Positions 16,023 to 24,076 of a stretch of 64,000 bases of DNA are shown here, piece after piece; the stretch's first letter is position 1, and each line of letters starts with the position of its first letter. The DNA comes from Candidatus Obscuribacterales bacterium (GTDB lineage: Bacteria; Cyanobacteriota; Vampirovibrionia; Obscuribacterales; Obscuribacteraceae). The position numbers were made by a program, and so were the translations under genes. The stretch lies in the NCBI GenBank assembly GCA_019744775.1, contig JAIETZ010000007.1, positions 1 through 64,000 of the forward strand. Direction: 5' to 3'. Below the pieces are notes generated by a model. The model saw only the letters and a program-made list of their open reading frames with translations. It ran no database searches and was not told the DNA's origin.

Positions 16023-16424
16023 ATGAATTACTCAGATCAGTTTTGGAAGTACACACAAGAGCCATGCGGCTCCTGTCCCCTGCAAGCAGAAGGCACGCTT
16101 ATATCAGGCGAAAAATTCTATTTTCGCCTGGAATATTGCCACGCCGGCATTTTCATTGCCGACATGAAGGCACGCCATGGCTTGGACAATCCCATTTGGA
16201 CATCCTCAGCGTCGGTGCCTACGGTCACAAGGAAAGTCCCATCCTCCTGGCACGACGAAAACTACGCAAAGGAAGACATCACGGAAGCCATCGAATCACT
16301 CTTGATGGACTACGTTCTGTCAGTCGAAGGAAAGGACTTTGACGAAAACGAAGTTGTCGATTTGGCGAAATGGCGCCGTCGGCAGCACATCAAAAAACAA
16401 CTTGAACAAAACAGCCACCAATAG
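16023..16424 (+). CDS. Hypothetical protein, 133 residues
   Basis: No family is recognised. The first 60 residues hold three Cys and a His (EPCGSCPLQ, YCHAGIF), which could bind a metal. The C-terminus is acidic then basic (FDENEVVDLAKWRRRQHIKKQ). No membrane segment. ATG follows CAGGAGACCTAA. The next gene, a membrane hydroxylase-like protein, starts 10 bases after the stop, so the two are very likely one operon and may work together. Confidence 0.6.
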   Translation: MNYSDQFWKYTQEPCGSCPLQAEGTLISGEKFYFRLEYCHAGIFIADMKARHGLDNPIWTSSASVPTVTRKVPSSWHDENYAKEDITEAIESLLMDYVLSVEGKDFDENEVVDLAKWRRRQHIKKQLEQNSHQ

Positions 16425-16434
16425 GAGGGTGCAA

Positions 16435-17028
16435 ATGAACACAATTCTGCACATCGCAGCCAGCATGCTGGTGGCGTATGTACTTGTGTCGTTAATTGAG
16501 TACTTGGTGCATCGGTATCCCATGCACAGCCCTCGATTAGCGAAGCATTTCAAAAATAAGTACTTGGAAGGGGCGTACAAAAATCACGCGTCTCTTCACC
16601 ACAATCACTACTACTCTGTCTTTGATCACGAGGAAGACGAATTCGGCAGGGAGGTCGGTATTCCTGTCGGCGTCCGCAACAGTGTGTTTGTCGTTGGTCC
16701 ATTCATTCTGTTGAGCTGGTCCATCGATCCAATTACTGGGGCAGCCGTCTTATTTTTCACCGCGCTTCACAATGTGGCATGGACGACTATTCACCGGGCA
16801 ATGCACGATAGGTCCGCTCAGCATTGGTGGACTCGCACCGCGCTATTCGGGTTCTACACGCGATACCATTTCTTACATCATCGCCAGCAAGGCAAAAACT
16901 ACAATGCCTTTTATCCCATGTGGGATTGGCTTTTAGGCACCCTTGCACAAGAACGCGAAAGTGATCGACTAGAAATGGAAAAGTCGCAATGGAGAGTGCG
17001 ATCTCCTAGAGAACAGAGCAGGTTCTAA
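16435..17028 (+). CDS. Fatty acid hydroxylase/sterol desaturase-family membrane protein
   Basis: This 197-residue protein has the eight-histidine pattern of di-iron membrane hydroxylases: EYLVHRYPMH (about 22-31), HASLHHNHY (about 52-60), HNVAWTTIHRAMH (about 107-119) and YHFLHHRQQGKNY (about 139-151). Hydrophobic helices flank these motifs (1-20, 78-105). Family members hydroxylate or desaturate fatty acyl, sterol or carotenoid chains using oxygen and an electron donor. The lipid used here cannot be told. ATG at 16435 follows AGGAGGGT. It probably forms an operon with the preceding Cys-containing protein. A terminator follows. Confidence 0.85.
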   Translation: MNTILHIAASMLVAYVLVSLIEYLVHRYPMHSPRLAKHFKNKYLEGAYKNHASLHHNHYYSVFDHEEDEFGREVGIPVGVRNSVFVVGPFILLSWSIDPITGAAVLFFTALHNVAWTTIHRAMHDRSAQHWWTRTALFGFYTRYHFLHHRQQGKNYNAFYPMWDWLLGTLAQERESDRLEMEKSQWRVRSPREQSRF

Positions 17029-17040
17029 CTTGCTTTGACA

Positions 17041-17076
17041 GCAAAAGAGTGCGCGTTTTAATGCCCACTCTTTTGC
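17041..17076 (+). terminator. Hairpin terminator
   Basis: GCAAAAGAGTG at 17041-17051 pairs with CACTCTTTTGC at 17066-17076. Confidence 0.65.
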
Positions 17077-17610
17077 TGTGTCGTAATAATCCTGTTGGCT
17101 GTGTTGTCTTTTTAAGTCAGATAATTAACTATAGAGCACAGTTGTTACAACCACGCAGGGTGACAATTCTAAGATGCGGTCTGTTACAGACTTTGCTGAA
17201 CTCATACCCACAGAAGATCGATTACATTGACAAGCACGACATTTTGATGCCACTATCGTTATAACGAAACTATGGCGGAGATAGCAATTTATGGACAGAG
17301 CAAAGCAACCTCCCAACAATAAGCAAAAAGTGCTTCCATTTGGTTGCATGAGTGACTCAGTTGAAATTCGAGGAGACATAGTCGGGTCACTGGAAGAACA
17401 ATGGGATGCGGAGTCATAGCATTAGCCTAAGGAAACGAATACCCAGGGCTATCTTGGCGGCAGCGGACAAACAAATCCTCACCTATTCGAAAACAGGTGC
17501 TGTCAGCGCGCTGGCTTGCTAAATTTACATGCACGTGACAGGGCGCATGCAATGCGCCCCTACAAATACCAGGACAGGGAGGCGACGCATTGGTTCGTCA
17601 CGAAGCGAGA
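17077..17610. other. Intergenic region without a supported gene
   Basis: No coding sequence with a convincing SD is visible. It contains a family 1 palindrome at 17541-17564 and one copy of a 21-base direct repeat at 17580-17600, whose other copy is the 3' end of the following minus-strand gene. Confidence 0.5.
17541..17564 (-). repeat. Palindromic repeat family 1, copy 5
   Basis: GGGCGCATGCAATGCGCCC followed by CTACA, between convergent genes. Confidence 0.9.
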
Positions 17611-17680
17611 CTAGATATACCCCACCTTCTTGTCACTTGTAGCAGGTGGCAAGATGCGGAGGCGACGCATTGGTTCGTCG
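17580..17680. repeat. Direct repeat across the 3' end of the Ycf45-like gene
   Basis: GAGGCGACGCATTGGTTCGT occurs at about 17580-17599 and again at about 17660-17679. The second copy encodes the DEPMRRLR end of the R3H protein. The first lies just beyond its stop, which looks like a partial tandem duplication or a former longer C-terminus. Confidence 0.7.
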
Positions 17681-19209
17681 CCTATCGAGCGGCTTGTTAA
17701 GTTGTACTGCTCCACGAGTTGGTGTTGCAGACGACGAATGTACGACCGGCGCGGGGCAAGTTCAATCGGCTCGAGTCTGTCAATGACTCGCATGATTGCT
17801 TGTCGCGCTTCCTCGAGTGCAACTTCGGATTCTTCCTGGATATCTGATTCCCAGTCGACCGAACCGTACTGCTCCGTGTCTAAGTGCAAAGCTTCGCGCA
17901 GCGCTTTTTGAATTTGCGGCGTGTTATTGCTCTTCACTATATAGACAGGGATGCTCCGCGCTTCGGCAAGTGAGTGAATCTTCGCACCGGCTCGCGCGTA
18001 ACTGCGCAAGGCAAGTATCGCGTCAGCTTCGTCTATAGACTTCACCACGTTAACAGGCAACTGCAACGTCTTAACCACTCGCTCCAGCTGACCCTTACTT
18101 ACAGCATAGGGATATATATTAAGATGCGTCTCTTCCGGCTGCGGTTCAAACTCCGGCTGGAAGACATGGTCCATCTGATGTTGACCTGTTGCCACAGGCG
18201 ACACTTCGCGTTGAAGAACAGCAACTTGACCCGTGGACTCGTCGCGGCGACGAATTTCCGGATGAATCTTCCAGCCACGCAATAGCTGGTCGACGGATTC
18301 GGCCACGTTGCGATGAACAGCAAGCGTCTGTCTATCAAGTATCTCCACGCAGATTTCAAAAGTCGGTTGTTGCGCACGTTCCAAAACAGTCTTTTGCGTA
18401 CCGCGGCGGCGAGCTTCATCGTCACCGAGAGTTACTGTTTGAATGCCACCAATTAGGTCAACCAAAGTTGGGTTCTTGAGCAAGTTTTCCAAAGCATTAC
18501 CGTGAGCGGTGCCGATAAGCATGACGCCACGCTCGGCAATTGTGCGAGCTGCTGCCGCTTCTTGCTCAGTACCAATTTCGTCAATAATGATGGCTTCCGG
18601 CGTATGGTTTTCCACTGCCTCGATCATCACCGCGTGCTGGTGGTCCGGATGACTTACCTGCATACGACGAGCGCGCCCGATAGCCGGGTGCGGCACGTCA
18701 CCGTCGCCGGCGATTTCGTTAGACGTATCGATAACGACAACACGCTTATTCAACTCATCGGCAAGCACACGCGCCATTTCGCGCAGTTTAGTTGTTTTGC
18801 CGACCCCTGGCGGTCCCAGGAAAAGAATAGACTTGCCGCCTTCGACTAAGTCACGAATGATGCTTATCGTCCCAGAAATTGCTCGACCAACCCGGCAAGT
18901 AAGACCAATTACTTTGCCTGAGCGGTTGCGCATGCAAGATATGCGGTGCAGAGTACGTTCGATACCTGCGCGGTTGTCTCCGGAAAATTGTCCAATGCGT
19001 TTTATCGCAAATTCAAGATCTAATTCACTTACTGGTTCATCCGACAAGATGACCGCGTGCCTATCGTGATAACGGGCTTCTGGTTTTCGCCCTAAATCCA
19101 ATACGATTTCGACAAGTCCGTCGGTGTCTTTCTCAAGCTTCGCTTTAACTTTGTCCGGAAGCATGGACAGAAAAGAGGATAGGTCGTCTGCAGGTGGGAT
19201 GTATTCCAT
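17611..19209 (-). CDS. Ycf45-type AAA ATPase with R3H domain
   Basis: The 532-residue protein combines a SpoIIIAA/Ycf45-like ATPase with a C-terminal single-strand nucleic-acid-binding R3H domain. Walker A GPPGVGKTTK is at 132-141, Walker B AIIIDEIGTE at about 206-215, and a sensor region LIGTAHGNALENLL follows. The region about 385-440 resembles a Rossmann-like domain (DEADAILALRSYARAGAKI). The end shows ELAPRRSYIRRLQHQLVEQY, the R3H core. Homologues are conserved in cyanobacteria and plastids; their cell role is not settled. ATG at 19209 has CGGAGATG upstream. A long structured leader precedes it. This gene is the best lineage marker in the window. Confidence 0.9.
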   Translation of the reverse strand: MEYIPPADDLSSFLSMLPDKVKAKLEKDTDGLVEIVLDLGRKPEARYHDRHAVILSDEPVSELDLEFAIKRIGQFSGDNRAGIERTLHRISCMRNRSGKVIGLTCRVGRAISGTISIIRDLVEGGKSILFLGPPGVGKTTKLREMARVLADELNKRVVVIDTSNEIAGDGDVPHPAIGRARRMQVSHPDHQHAVMIEAVENHTPEAIIIDEIGTEQEAAAARTIAERGVMLIGTAHGNALENLLKNPTLVDLIGGIQTVTLGDDEARRRGTQKTVLERAQQPTFEICVEILDRQTLAVHRNVAESVDQLLRGWKIHPEIRRRDESTGQVAVLQREVSPVATGQHQMDHVFQPEFEPQPEETHLNIYPYAVSKGQLERVVKTLQLPVNVVKSIDEADAILALRSYARAGAKIHSLAEARSIPVYIVKSNNTPQIQKALREALHLDTEQYGSVDWESDIQEESEVALEEARQAIMRVIDRLEPIELAPRRSYIRRLQHQLVEQYNLTSRSIGDEPMRRLRILPPATSDKKVGYI

Positions 19210-19214
19210 GAAAT

Positions 19215-19410
19215 CATCTCCGTGATTCGATCATAACTCTAAGGTTGATTTGGCGCGATAGCCGGTCAAAACTGAAGTCCTGGGCTTTTACTTAGCCGGA
19301 CTTGGCACCTCTTTCTATTAATCTGTCGGTCAACTGGTAAATTTAAATTTGAAATTCAGACGGGCTCTGCCTTTACGGATGCAAGTATAACATGAGATTT
19401 TAGAAATCAA
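19215..19410 (-). promoter_or_regulatory. Promoter candidate and structured leader of the Ycf45-like gene
   Basis: On the minus strand TTGATT (19405-19410) and TATACT (19384-19389) lie 15 bases apart, a possible but short-spaced sigma-70 promoter. The leader that follows contains AAGTCC then GGCT...AGCC then GGACTT at about 19270-19305, a strong two-part hairpin, and further complementary GACCGG/CGGTC segments. It does not match a riboswitch class that I recognise. Confidence 0.35.
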
Positions 19411-19485
19411 GCCCCGCCAACTAGGGTCAACACATACTCAAACCATATGCATCAACAATACTATCGCCGACAAAACAGGGATATT

Positions 19486-19833
19486 TTAAAGAGCTGGACG
19501 TATAACTAATTCGATTCCCTTAATAATTTCAACGACCCGCCTCGGAGAAATGGTGCCAATCTTTTCCTTGAGATGCGATCGATCGACAGTAAATATCTGC
19601 GAGACATTCACTACGCTTTCCTGCTTGAGTCCAGCCTCGCCCTTGTTCAACCGCACATTACCCGGAGCTTCGCCTAGACTCATATTTGTCGTTAGCGCAC
19701 AAACGACTGCAGTCCTAATTTTGCTTCTGTTAAACATACCGTTTTGAACAACAACCACAGGACGACGAAACCCCGGCTCCGATCCAGTCGGTTTTGCCAG
19801 GTTCAGCCAAAACAGGTCGCCCTGTTCTATCAC
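19486..19833 (-). CDS. MazF/PemK-type endoribonuclease toxin
   Basis: This 115-residue toxin shows the MazF/PemK barrel signatures GDLFWLNLAKPTGSEPGFRR, PVVVVQN, VVCALTTNMSLGEAPGN and the C-terminal IGTISPRRVVEIIKGIELVI. Such toxins cleave mRNA at short sequences in the cytosol. It starts with GTG at 19833, overlapping the antitoxin stop by four bases (GTGA), so translation is coupled. The antitoxin gene lies directly upstream. Confidence 0.92.
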   Translation of the reverse strand: MIEQGDLFWLNLAKPTGSEPGFRRPVVVVQNGMFNRSKIRTAVVCALTTNMSLGEAPGNVRLNKGEAGLKQESVVNVSQIFTVDRSHLKEKIGTISPRRVVEIIKGIELVIRPAL

Positions 19834-20078
19834 TCAAAAGTCTCCATGATGTCGATTTGATACTCAAACATTGCCTCTACAAAGTCATCTTTGCCCTTCT
19901 TGTCTCCGTAGACTTTATTGAGTTTTGCAGTAACCAACTCTTCCCGGTAACGCTTCACGAATTGACGAGCAGCCAGTTCAAAGGCTCGACTGCGTGAAAT
20001 CGACAAGCGACCGGCGACATCATCCATTGCTTCAAAAACGGATTCATCAATTGAAATTGCTGTTTTAAATTGCGGCAT
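19830..20078 (-). CDS. Ribbon-helix-helix antitoxin of MazF-type pair
   Basis: This 82-residue protein starts with a beta strand FKTAISIDESVFEAMDDVA and a helix pair LSISRSRAFELAARQFVKRY, the ribbon-helix-helix DNA-binding fold. An acidic C-terminal tail (DDFVEAMFEYQIDIMETFE) probably wraps the toxin. It should neutralise the MazF-like toxin encoded next and repress the operon through the repeated sites just upstream. Confidence 0.88.
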   Translation of the reverse strand: MPQFKTAISIDESVFEAMDDVAGRLSISRSRAFELAARQFVKRYREELVTAKLNKVYGDKKGKDDFVEAMFEYQIDIMETFE

Positions 20079-20095
20079 ATTCGAATAAGTCCTTT

Positions 20096-20126
20096 GTTAT
20101 ACCCTTAGTATAACATATCGTTATAC
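20096..20126 (-). promoter_or_regulatory. Operator with three GTTATAC half-sites
   Basis: GTTATAC at 20096-20102, its inverse GTATAAC at 20108-20114 and GTTATAC again at 20120-20126 lie 18-48 bases upstream of the antitoxin start. The palindromic spacing suits a ribbon-helix-helix dimer, and the sites resemble -10 boxes, so autoregulation is likely. Confidence 0.6.
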
Positions 20127-20305
20127 CCCCGACAATATTAGATTAGCTGGTGCGCTAGCTCCGCCTATGGGGATAGCATCAAGCAAATCCGCCAACTACC
20201 TGAAATTGAACTTCTCTATTTATTAGGGTGAGATGACTCTCGCACTCACACAAATCATCTCTAACTTAACGCCAAGACAAGCACCGCACTAGAAACGCAT
20301 TTTCC

Positions 20306-20329
20306 CTAAAGCTCTTTTTCGAGCTTTAG
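20306..20329 (+). terminator. Hairpin before a small-gene cassette
   Basis: CTAAAGCTC at 20306-20314 pairs with GAGCTTTAG at 20321-20329 around a T-rich loop. It lies 44 bases before the next ATG, so it is more likely a leader hairpin than a terminator. Confidence 0.45.
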
Positions 20330-20372
20330 CCGAATGTCGCGTGCGTACAACCATCAACAAGGAGACAACACT

Positions 20373-20525
20373 ATGTCAAATCAATTTCCACCAACCGCCG
20401 GCGAATGGTACCAAGGACTTCCCAGCTGGAAGAAAGGTCTGTTCAATTTCCTCGCGAGAACCGTCGGTGACATGCGCGCCATGGAGTGGTGCGGTTATCA
20501 CAAATACAAACAGCAAAGAGGTTAG
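20373..20525 (+). CDS. Small hypothetical protein, 50 residues
   Basis: The ATG follows AAGGAGACAACACT. The product is rich in aromatic and basic residues (GEWYQGLPSWKKGLFNFLAR) and could be an amphipathic membrane-surface peptide. The next gene starts four bases after its stop, a tight operon-like spacing. No family recognised. Confidence 0.55.
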   Translation: MSNQFPPTAGEWYQGLPSWKKGLFNFLARTVGDMRAMEWCGYHKYKQQRG

Positions 20526-20528
20526 AAA

Positions 20529-20870
20529 GTGCCACACCCTTTAACCAAGCTGACGATATTCGCCGGCTTCTCCGTCCTGGCAATTCTTGCCGCGCATGGA
20601 TTAATCTGCGGTGAATATAGCATCGCTCTTGGATGTGCGTTAGTCGCAACGTGGCTAGTAACCACCAGCCTTATTGTTTCAAACAAATGGCTGAGCGCCA
20701 CCTATCAAAGGCGGCTTACCAGCGTCACATTCATTGTCGCTAGTTTTTTAGCCCTCATCACATGCGGTAGCATGCAATACGAGGAAATAAGTCGCACACA
20801 CAAGACGTGCGCGGTCCAACTTCAGCTGACCGAGTCTGGACAGTTGAAATCTTTCATCGACAACAAATAG
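20529..20870 (+). CDS. Small membrane protein, 113 residues
   Basis: GTG start after AAGAGGT. Three hydrophobic segments (about 8-26, 32-50, 65-82) suggest three membrane helices, followed by a short soluble tail with one Cys (KTCAVQLQLTESGQ). No family recognised. It lies in a four-gene plus-strand cassette (20373-21842) placed between two minus-strand toxin-antitoxin pairs. Confidence 0.6.
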   Translation: MPHPLTKLTIFAGFSVLAILAAHGLICGEYSIALGCALVATWLVTTSLIVSNKWLSATYQRRLTSVTFIVASFLALITCGSMQYEEISRTHKTCAVQLQLTESGQLKSFIDNK

Positions 20871-20880
20871 GAGAAAAAAT

Positions 20881-21393
20881 ATGCCAAAAGCAAGAAGACT
20901 ATCCAAACAACGCAAAGAAGAATTATTGAAAGACTACGGCAACGTCGACAATTCCGCCCAATTGATCGAAGTTGCAATTCAGTCATATTACGGAGACCAC
21001 GCCACGGCAAGACTTGCCAAAGATAACCACGCCGTAATCGTCACCGGACTGAAAGCAAAAGAACTCCAATACATCCGCAGTATCTTTTCCGGCATCGTCG
21101 TGCAGGCAGGAAAGCCCAAGGACACACCAGAGCCGCCAACGTTGCGCGCCAAAGGAAAGCTCGAAGAATTGCGCAAAAACGTCGAGCTTTGCATTCTCGA
21201 AAGCATCGCCTGCTTCAACGAAGACTGGGTAGTGATGTCCTGGCGACAACCACGCTGCGAAAAAGCCTATGTCCACATCACAGTCAGCCGAGATGAAGGT
21301 GATGCCGAAGACGAAGGCAGCCCCGCCTACGTTCAAGAATGGATCGACACGATAAACGCCCTGTTCAGATCGAACAAAGTGAAGAGGCAATAA
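20881..21393 (+). CDS. Hypothetical protein, 170 residues
   Basis: A very basic N-terminus (PKARRLSKQRKEELLKDYG) precedes a soluble alpha/beta body with NHAVIVTGLKAKELQYIRSI and a C-terminal EAYVQEWIDTINALF-like helix. No signal or membrane segment. ATG is preceded by AGGAG, 10 bases after the previous stop, so likely one operon. A family 1 palindrome follows the stop. No family is recognised. Confidence 0.6.
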   Translation: MPKARRLSKQRKEELLKDYGNVDNSAQLIEVAIQSYYGDHATARLAKDNHAVIVTGLKAKELQYIRSIFSGIVVQAGKPKDTPEPPTLRAKGKLEELRKNVELCILESIACFNEDWVVMSWRQPRCEKAYVHITVSRDEGDAEDEGSPAYVQEWIDTINALFRSNKVKRQ

Positions 21394-21408
21394 CACCTCA
21401 CGATGTTG

Positions 21409-21430
21409 TAGGGGCGCATTGCATGCGCCC
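21409..21430 (+). repeat. Palindromic repeat family 1, copy 6
   Basis: Core GGGCGCATTGCATGCGCCC preceded by TAG, within the 65-base gap between two genes. Confidence 0.9.
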
Positions 21431-21458
21431 TTGTTCTACCAACACAAGGAAAAGAACG

Positions 21459-21842
21459 ATGAAACAACAAGTGATAATCTGTCACGAAAACTACTATGTA
21501 GTGAGCAATTCAATTACCGACTACGCGCCTGCCAAAGACGCGATTCTTGTAATTGATCGAACAACCTATCGGGTAACTGGCGAACCGGCTGTTTTCCTAA
21601 GAAGCAAGCCCGATGAAGACCTATTGAAAGATGCCGCTGTATTTGTTGCACAACTATGCAAGGATGACCCCGACTACCTCCGATTGCTAACTGCAGACAA
21701 GTTGCGAACCACCGACTGGCAAGATCAATTGACGTGCACCCCGGATCGCGTCGTAGTTGTTGCTGTGAAGCAAGCCGTCCCACAAAATTTATTCTATGAA
21801 GTGGAGGCTAAACTCCAGGAAAAATTGAAAAAGAAACAATAG
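21459..21842 (+). CDS. Hypothetical protein, 127 residues
   Basis: ATG after ACAAGGAAAAG. The protein starts with beta strands (QVIICHENYYVVSNS), then an acidic helical middle (KPDEDLLKDAAVFVAQLC) and a basic amphipathic end (VEAKLQEKLKKKQ). No signal or membrane segment and no recognised family. It ends the 20.3-21.9 kb cassette, followed by a perfect hairpin. Confidence 0.55.
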   Translation: MKQQVIICHENYYVVSNSITDYAPAKDAILVIDRTTYRVTGEPAVFLRSKPDEDLLKDAAVFVAQLCKDDPDYLRLLTADKLRTTDWQDQLTCTPDRVVVVAVKQAVPQNLFYEVEAKLQEKLKKKQ

Positions 21843-21853
21843 GCAGAGGAACG

Positions 21854-21889
21854 CTGAGGGCGATCAATCGATAGATTAATTGCCCTCAG
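21854..21889 (+). terminator. Hairpin terminator of the 20.3-21.8 kb cassette
   Basis: CTGAGGGC at 21854-21861 pairs with GCCCTCAG at 21882-21889, with GATCAAT/ATTAAT-like pairing inside. Confidence 0.65.
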
Positions 21890-21979
21890 TTGTCCGAAGC
21901 ACAACCAGTCTCACGGAGAAACCGGACTGCTTTTTCCGTCCCCCAATCTACTATTTTACATAGCGGGTTAAACTCAAAT

Positions 21980-22396
21980 CTAAACAAAGGGATTATTCAA
22001 CGCAACTCCCATAGGAGCAAAGTCGCTCACGTTGCGAGTAACAACAGTCATGCGATGCGTTAGCGCAGTGGCTGCTATCAACGCATCGCGATCTCCGCGT
22101 GGTTGCGGCACGTGCAATTTCGCAAATTGCTGCGCAACGGCTATGTCGATCGGCAAAATGCGATTGGAAAAGACCGGCAGCACATAGTCATTTAGCCAAT
22201 CACGAAACATTTGCCCTTGTGCATGATCACGACGCTCGACCAACAACGTACCAACTTCGAGTTCGAGGATAGTGATGACGGAAAGATAGAGACTATTTGC
22301 TGAGACAGTAGAAGCCCATGCCAGCACTCCGCTGTTAGCCTTACCGGACTTCGCCTTTCTGAGCTCGGACACGACATTGGTATCAAGGAGATACAT
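21980..22396 (-). CDS. PIN-domain toxin (FitB/VapC type)
   Basis: The 138-residue product begins MYLLDTNVVSELRK, the PIN motif with the first catalytic Asp. It has ILELEVGTLL with a conserved Glu, and GDRDALIAATALTHRMTVVTRNVSDF with the remaining acidic residues. PIN toxins are Mg-dependent RNases. The start at 22396 overlaps the antitoxin stop by one base (TAATG), so the two are translationally coupled. Confidence 0.92.
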   Translation of the reverse strand: MYLLDTNVVSELRKAKSGKANSGVLAWASTVSANSLYLSVITILELEVGTLLVERRDHAQGQMFRDWLNDYVLPVFSNRILPIDIAVAQQFAKLHVPQPRGDRDALIAATALTHRMTVVTRNVSDFAPMGVALNNPFV

Positions 22397-22653
22397 TAGG
22401 TTAAGTCAGCAGGACGAAAGAAAGGCCCGTCCATACGTGGCGGTTCAAACTCTACATTCTCTATGCCGGGCATTGCCAGCAACTCAACAATGTTGCCTTT
22501 CTTACCGGTGAGTTTTTCATAGTCTTCGATGCTCAATAAAACATGTGCAGGACGTCCGCGATCAGTAATGAACACCGGACCCTTTTGGGCCAGCTTTTTT
22601 GCTCCACTGGAGTCTTGATTAAACTCGCGACTAGACATGCTTGTAATAGACAT
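22396..22653 (-). CDS. Phd/YefM-type antitoxin
   Basis: The 85-residue protein has SMSSREFNQDSSGAKKLAQK, GPVFITDRGRPAHVLLSIEDY and a Pro-rich acidic C-terminus, the Phd/YefM layout. It should bind its own promoter and block the PIN toxin encoded downstream. The pair lies just after trmFO on the same strand. Confidence 0.9.
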   Translation of the reverse strand: MSITSMSSREFNQDSSGAKKLAQKGPVFITDRGRPAHVLLSIEDYEKLTGKKGNIVELLAMPGIENVEFEPPRMDGPFFRPADLT

Positions 22654-22665
22654 CGAGACCTTCCA

Positions 22666-22685
22666 ATGTAGATATGTTACTACAT
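22666..22685 (-). promoter_or_regulatory. Putative operator of the Phd-PIN pair
   Basis: ATGTAG at 22666-22671 and CTACAT at 22680-22685 form an inverted repeat 13 bases upstream of the antitoxin start, a plausible Phd-type operator. Confidence 0.45.
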
Positions 22686-22703
22686 TTTTATACTGGTTGT
22701 CAA

Positions 22704-24032
22704 TTAGCCCAGATTAGCAGTCAGCTCTTTCGCATCAGCAAGTGCCCGATCGACGATGTGGCTATGCCGCAATTGCTTGTCCAATTTTTTCCACTCTTCC
22801 GGGACATCGAAGATTCCCCAGTTGGAATTGATCGGCTGGAAATTTTTTGGATTGGCGTTTGTGATGTATCGAAGTAATGCACCGATCATCATGTTGGGAG
22901 AAATTGTAATCGGCTCTTCGCCATTAAAAAGGCGGGCGGCATTTCTTGCGGCAATTAATCCGGTGGCGATCGATTCGGTATAACCTTCCGTGCCGGTTAG
23001 TTGTCCGGCGAAGAATATGGTCGGCTTGTTTTTCAATTGAAGAGTCGGCTGCAAAACGACGGGACTATTTAAGTAAGTGTTGCGGTGCATCACTCCGAGT
23101 CGGACAAACTCCGCTTTTTCCAATCCGGGAATTAGGCGGAAGACTCTTTGCTGTTCGCCCCATTTAAGGTTGGTCTGAAAGCCTACGATATTAAACAAGT
23201 CGGCGGCGGCATTGTCTTGTCGAAGTTGGACAACCGCAAAATGTTTCTCGCCGGTTCGCGGGTCTTGTAGTCCGACCGGTTTCATCGGACCAAATCGCAG
23301 GGTCTTGTGTCCGCGGGAAGCAATTACTTCGACTGGCAAACACGACTCGAAATACTTCGTGTCCTTTTCGAAGTCCTTTAATTCAACCTTCTCGGCAGTG
23401 GTTAATGCTTCCCAGAAAATCTGGTACTCGTCTTTACTCATCGGGCAATTAAGGTATTCGCCGTCGCCTTTGTTATATCGACTTTGAGCGAAGACTTTGT
23501 CGAAGTTAATGGAATCGCGAGTAAGAATTGGGGACGCCGCGTCGAAGAAATGGAGTTGTTCGTGACCTGTCACTTGCGAGATGGATTTGGCGAGAGACTC
23601 TGTAGTTAATGGACCGGTGGCGACAATGGTAATACCTTGCTCCGGCAACTCGGGCAACTCTTCTCTGTGGGCGGTCACATTTGGGTGTTCCATGACTGCT
23701 TTAGTCACCGCGTCGCCGAAACCTTCGCGGTCGATCGCTAAAGCTTGTCCGGCAGGAACTCGATGTGTCCAGGCGAGTTCGATAAGTTTTGAACCGAGAA
23801 TCTTCAGCTCTTCTTTGAGTAAAGCCGAGGCGCTTTTGGGATCGAATGAGCCAAGGCTATTTGAGCATACGAGTTCAGCCAACTTGTCCGTGTGATGTGC
23901 CGGCGTCATACGCTTCGGGCGCATCTCATAGAAGTGGACTTTTATACCGAGATTGGCCAACTGCCAGGCAGCTTCACTACCGGCTAGCCCGCCCCCGATA
24001 ACGGTAACGTGCGGTGTCTTTTCCATGCGCAT
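22704..24032 (-). CDS. trmFO: Methylenetetrahydrofolate-tRNA-(uracil-54-C5)-methyltransferase
   Basis: TrmFO uses FAD and methylenetetrahydrofolate to make ribothymidine at position 54 of tRNA. The 442-residue product has the N-terminal dinucleotide motif VIGGGLAGSEAAWQLA (about 10-25), the family blocks YEMRPKRMTPAHHTD and AELVCSNSLGS, a VPAGQALAIDREGF stretch, and the C-terminal FFAGQLTGTEGYTESIATGL. Length is normal. ATG at 24032 or a second ATG two codons later could be used; neither has a clear SD. It is sandwiched between two toxin-antitoxin modules on the same strand. Its activity would act on the T arms of the tRNAs encoded at 2.4-3.5 kb. Confidence 0.96.
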   Translation of the reverse strand: MRMEKTPHVTVIGGGLAGSEAAWQLANLGIKVHFYEMRPKRMTPAHHTDKLAELVCSNSLGSFDPKSASALLKEELKILGSKLIELAWTHRVPAGQALAIDREGFGDAVTKAVMEHPNVTAHREELPELPEQGITIVATGPLTTESLAKSISQVTGHEQLHFFDAASPILTRDSINFDKVFAQSRYNKGDGEYLNCPMSKDEYQIFWEALTTAEKVELKDFEKDTKYFESCLPVEVIASRGHKTLRFGPMKPVGLQDPRTGEKHFAVVQLRQDNAAADLFNIVGFQTNLKWGEQQRVFRLIPGLEKAEFVRLGVMHRNTYLNSPVVLQPTLQLKNKPTIFFAGQLTGTEGYTESIATGLIAARNAARLFNGEEPITISPNMMIGALLRYITNANPKNFQPINSNWGIFDVPEEWKKLDKQLRHSHIVDRALADAKELTANLG

Positions 24033-24076
24033 AGCTTAGCATGCGACGTTTTTTACCCCGGTGTGAACACACGTGT

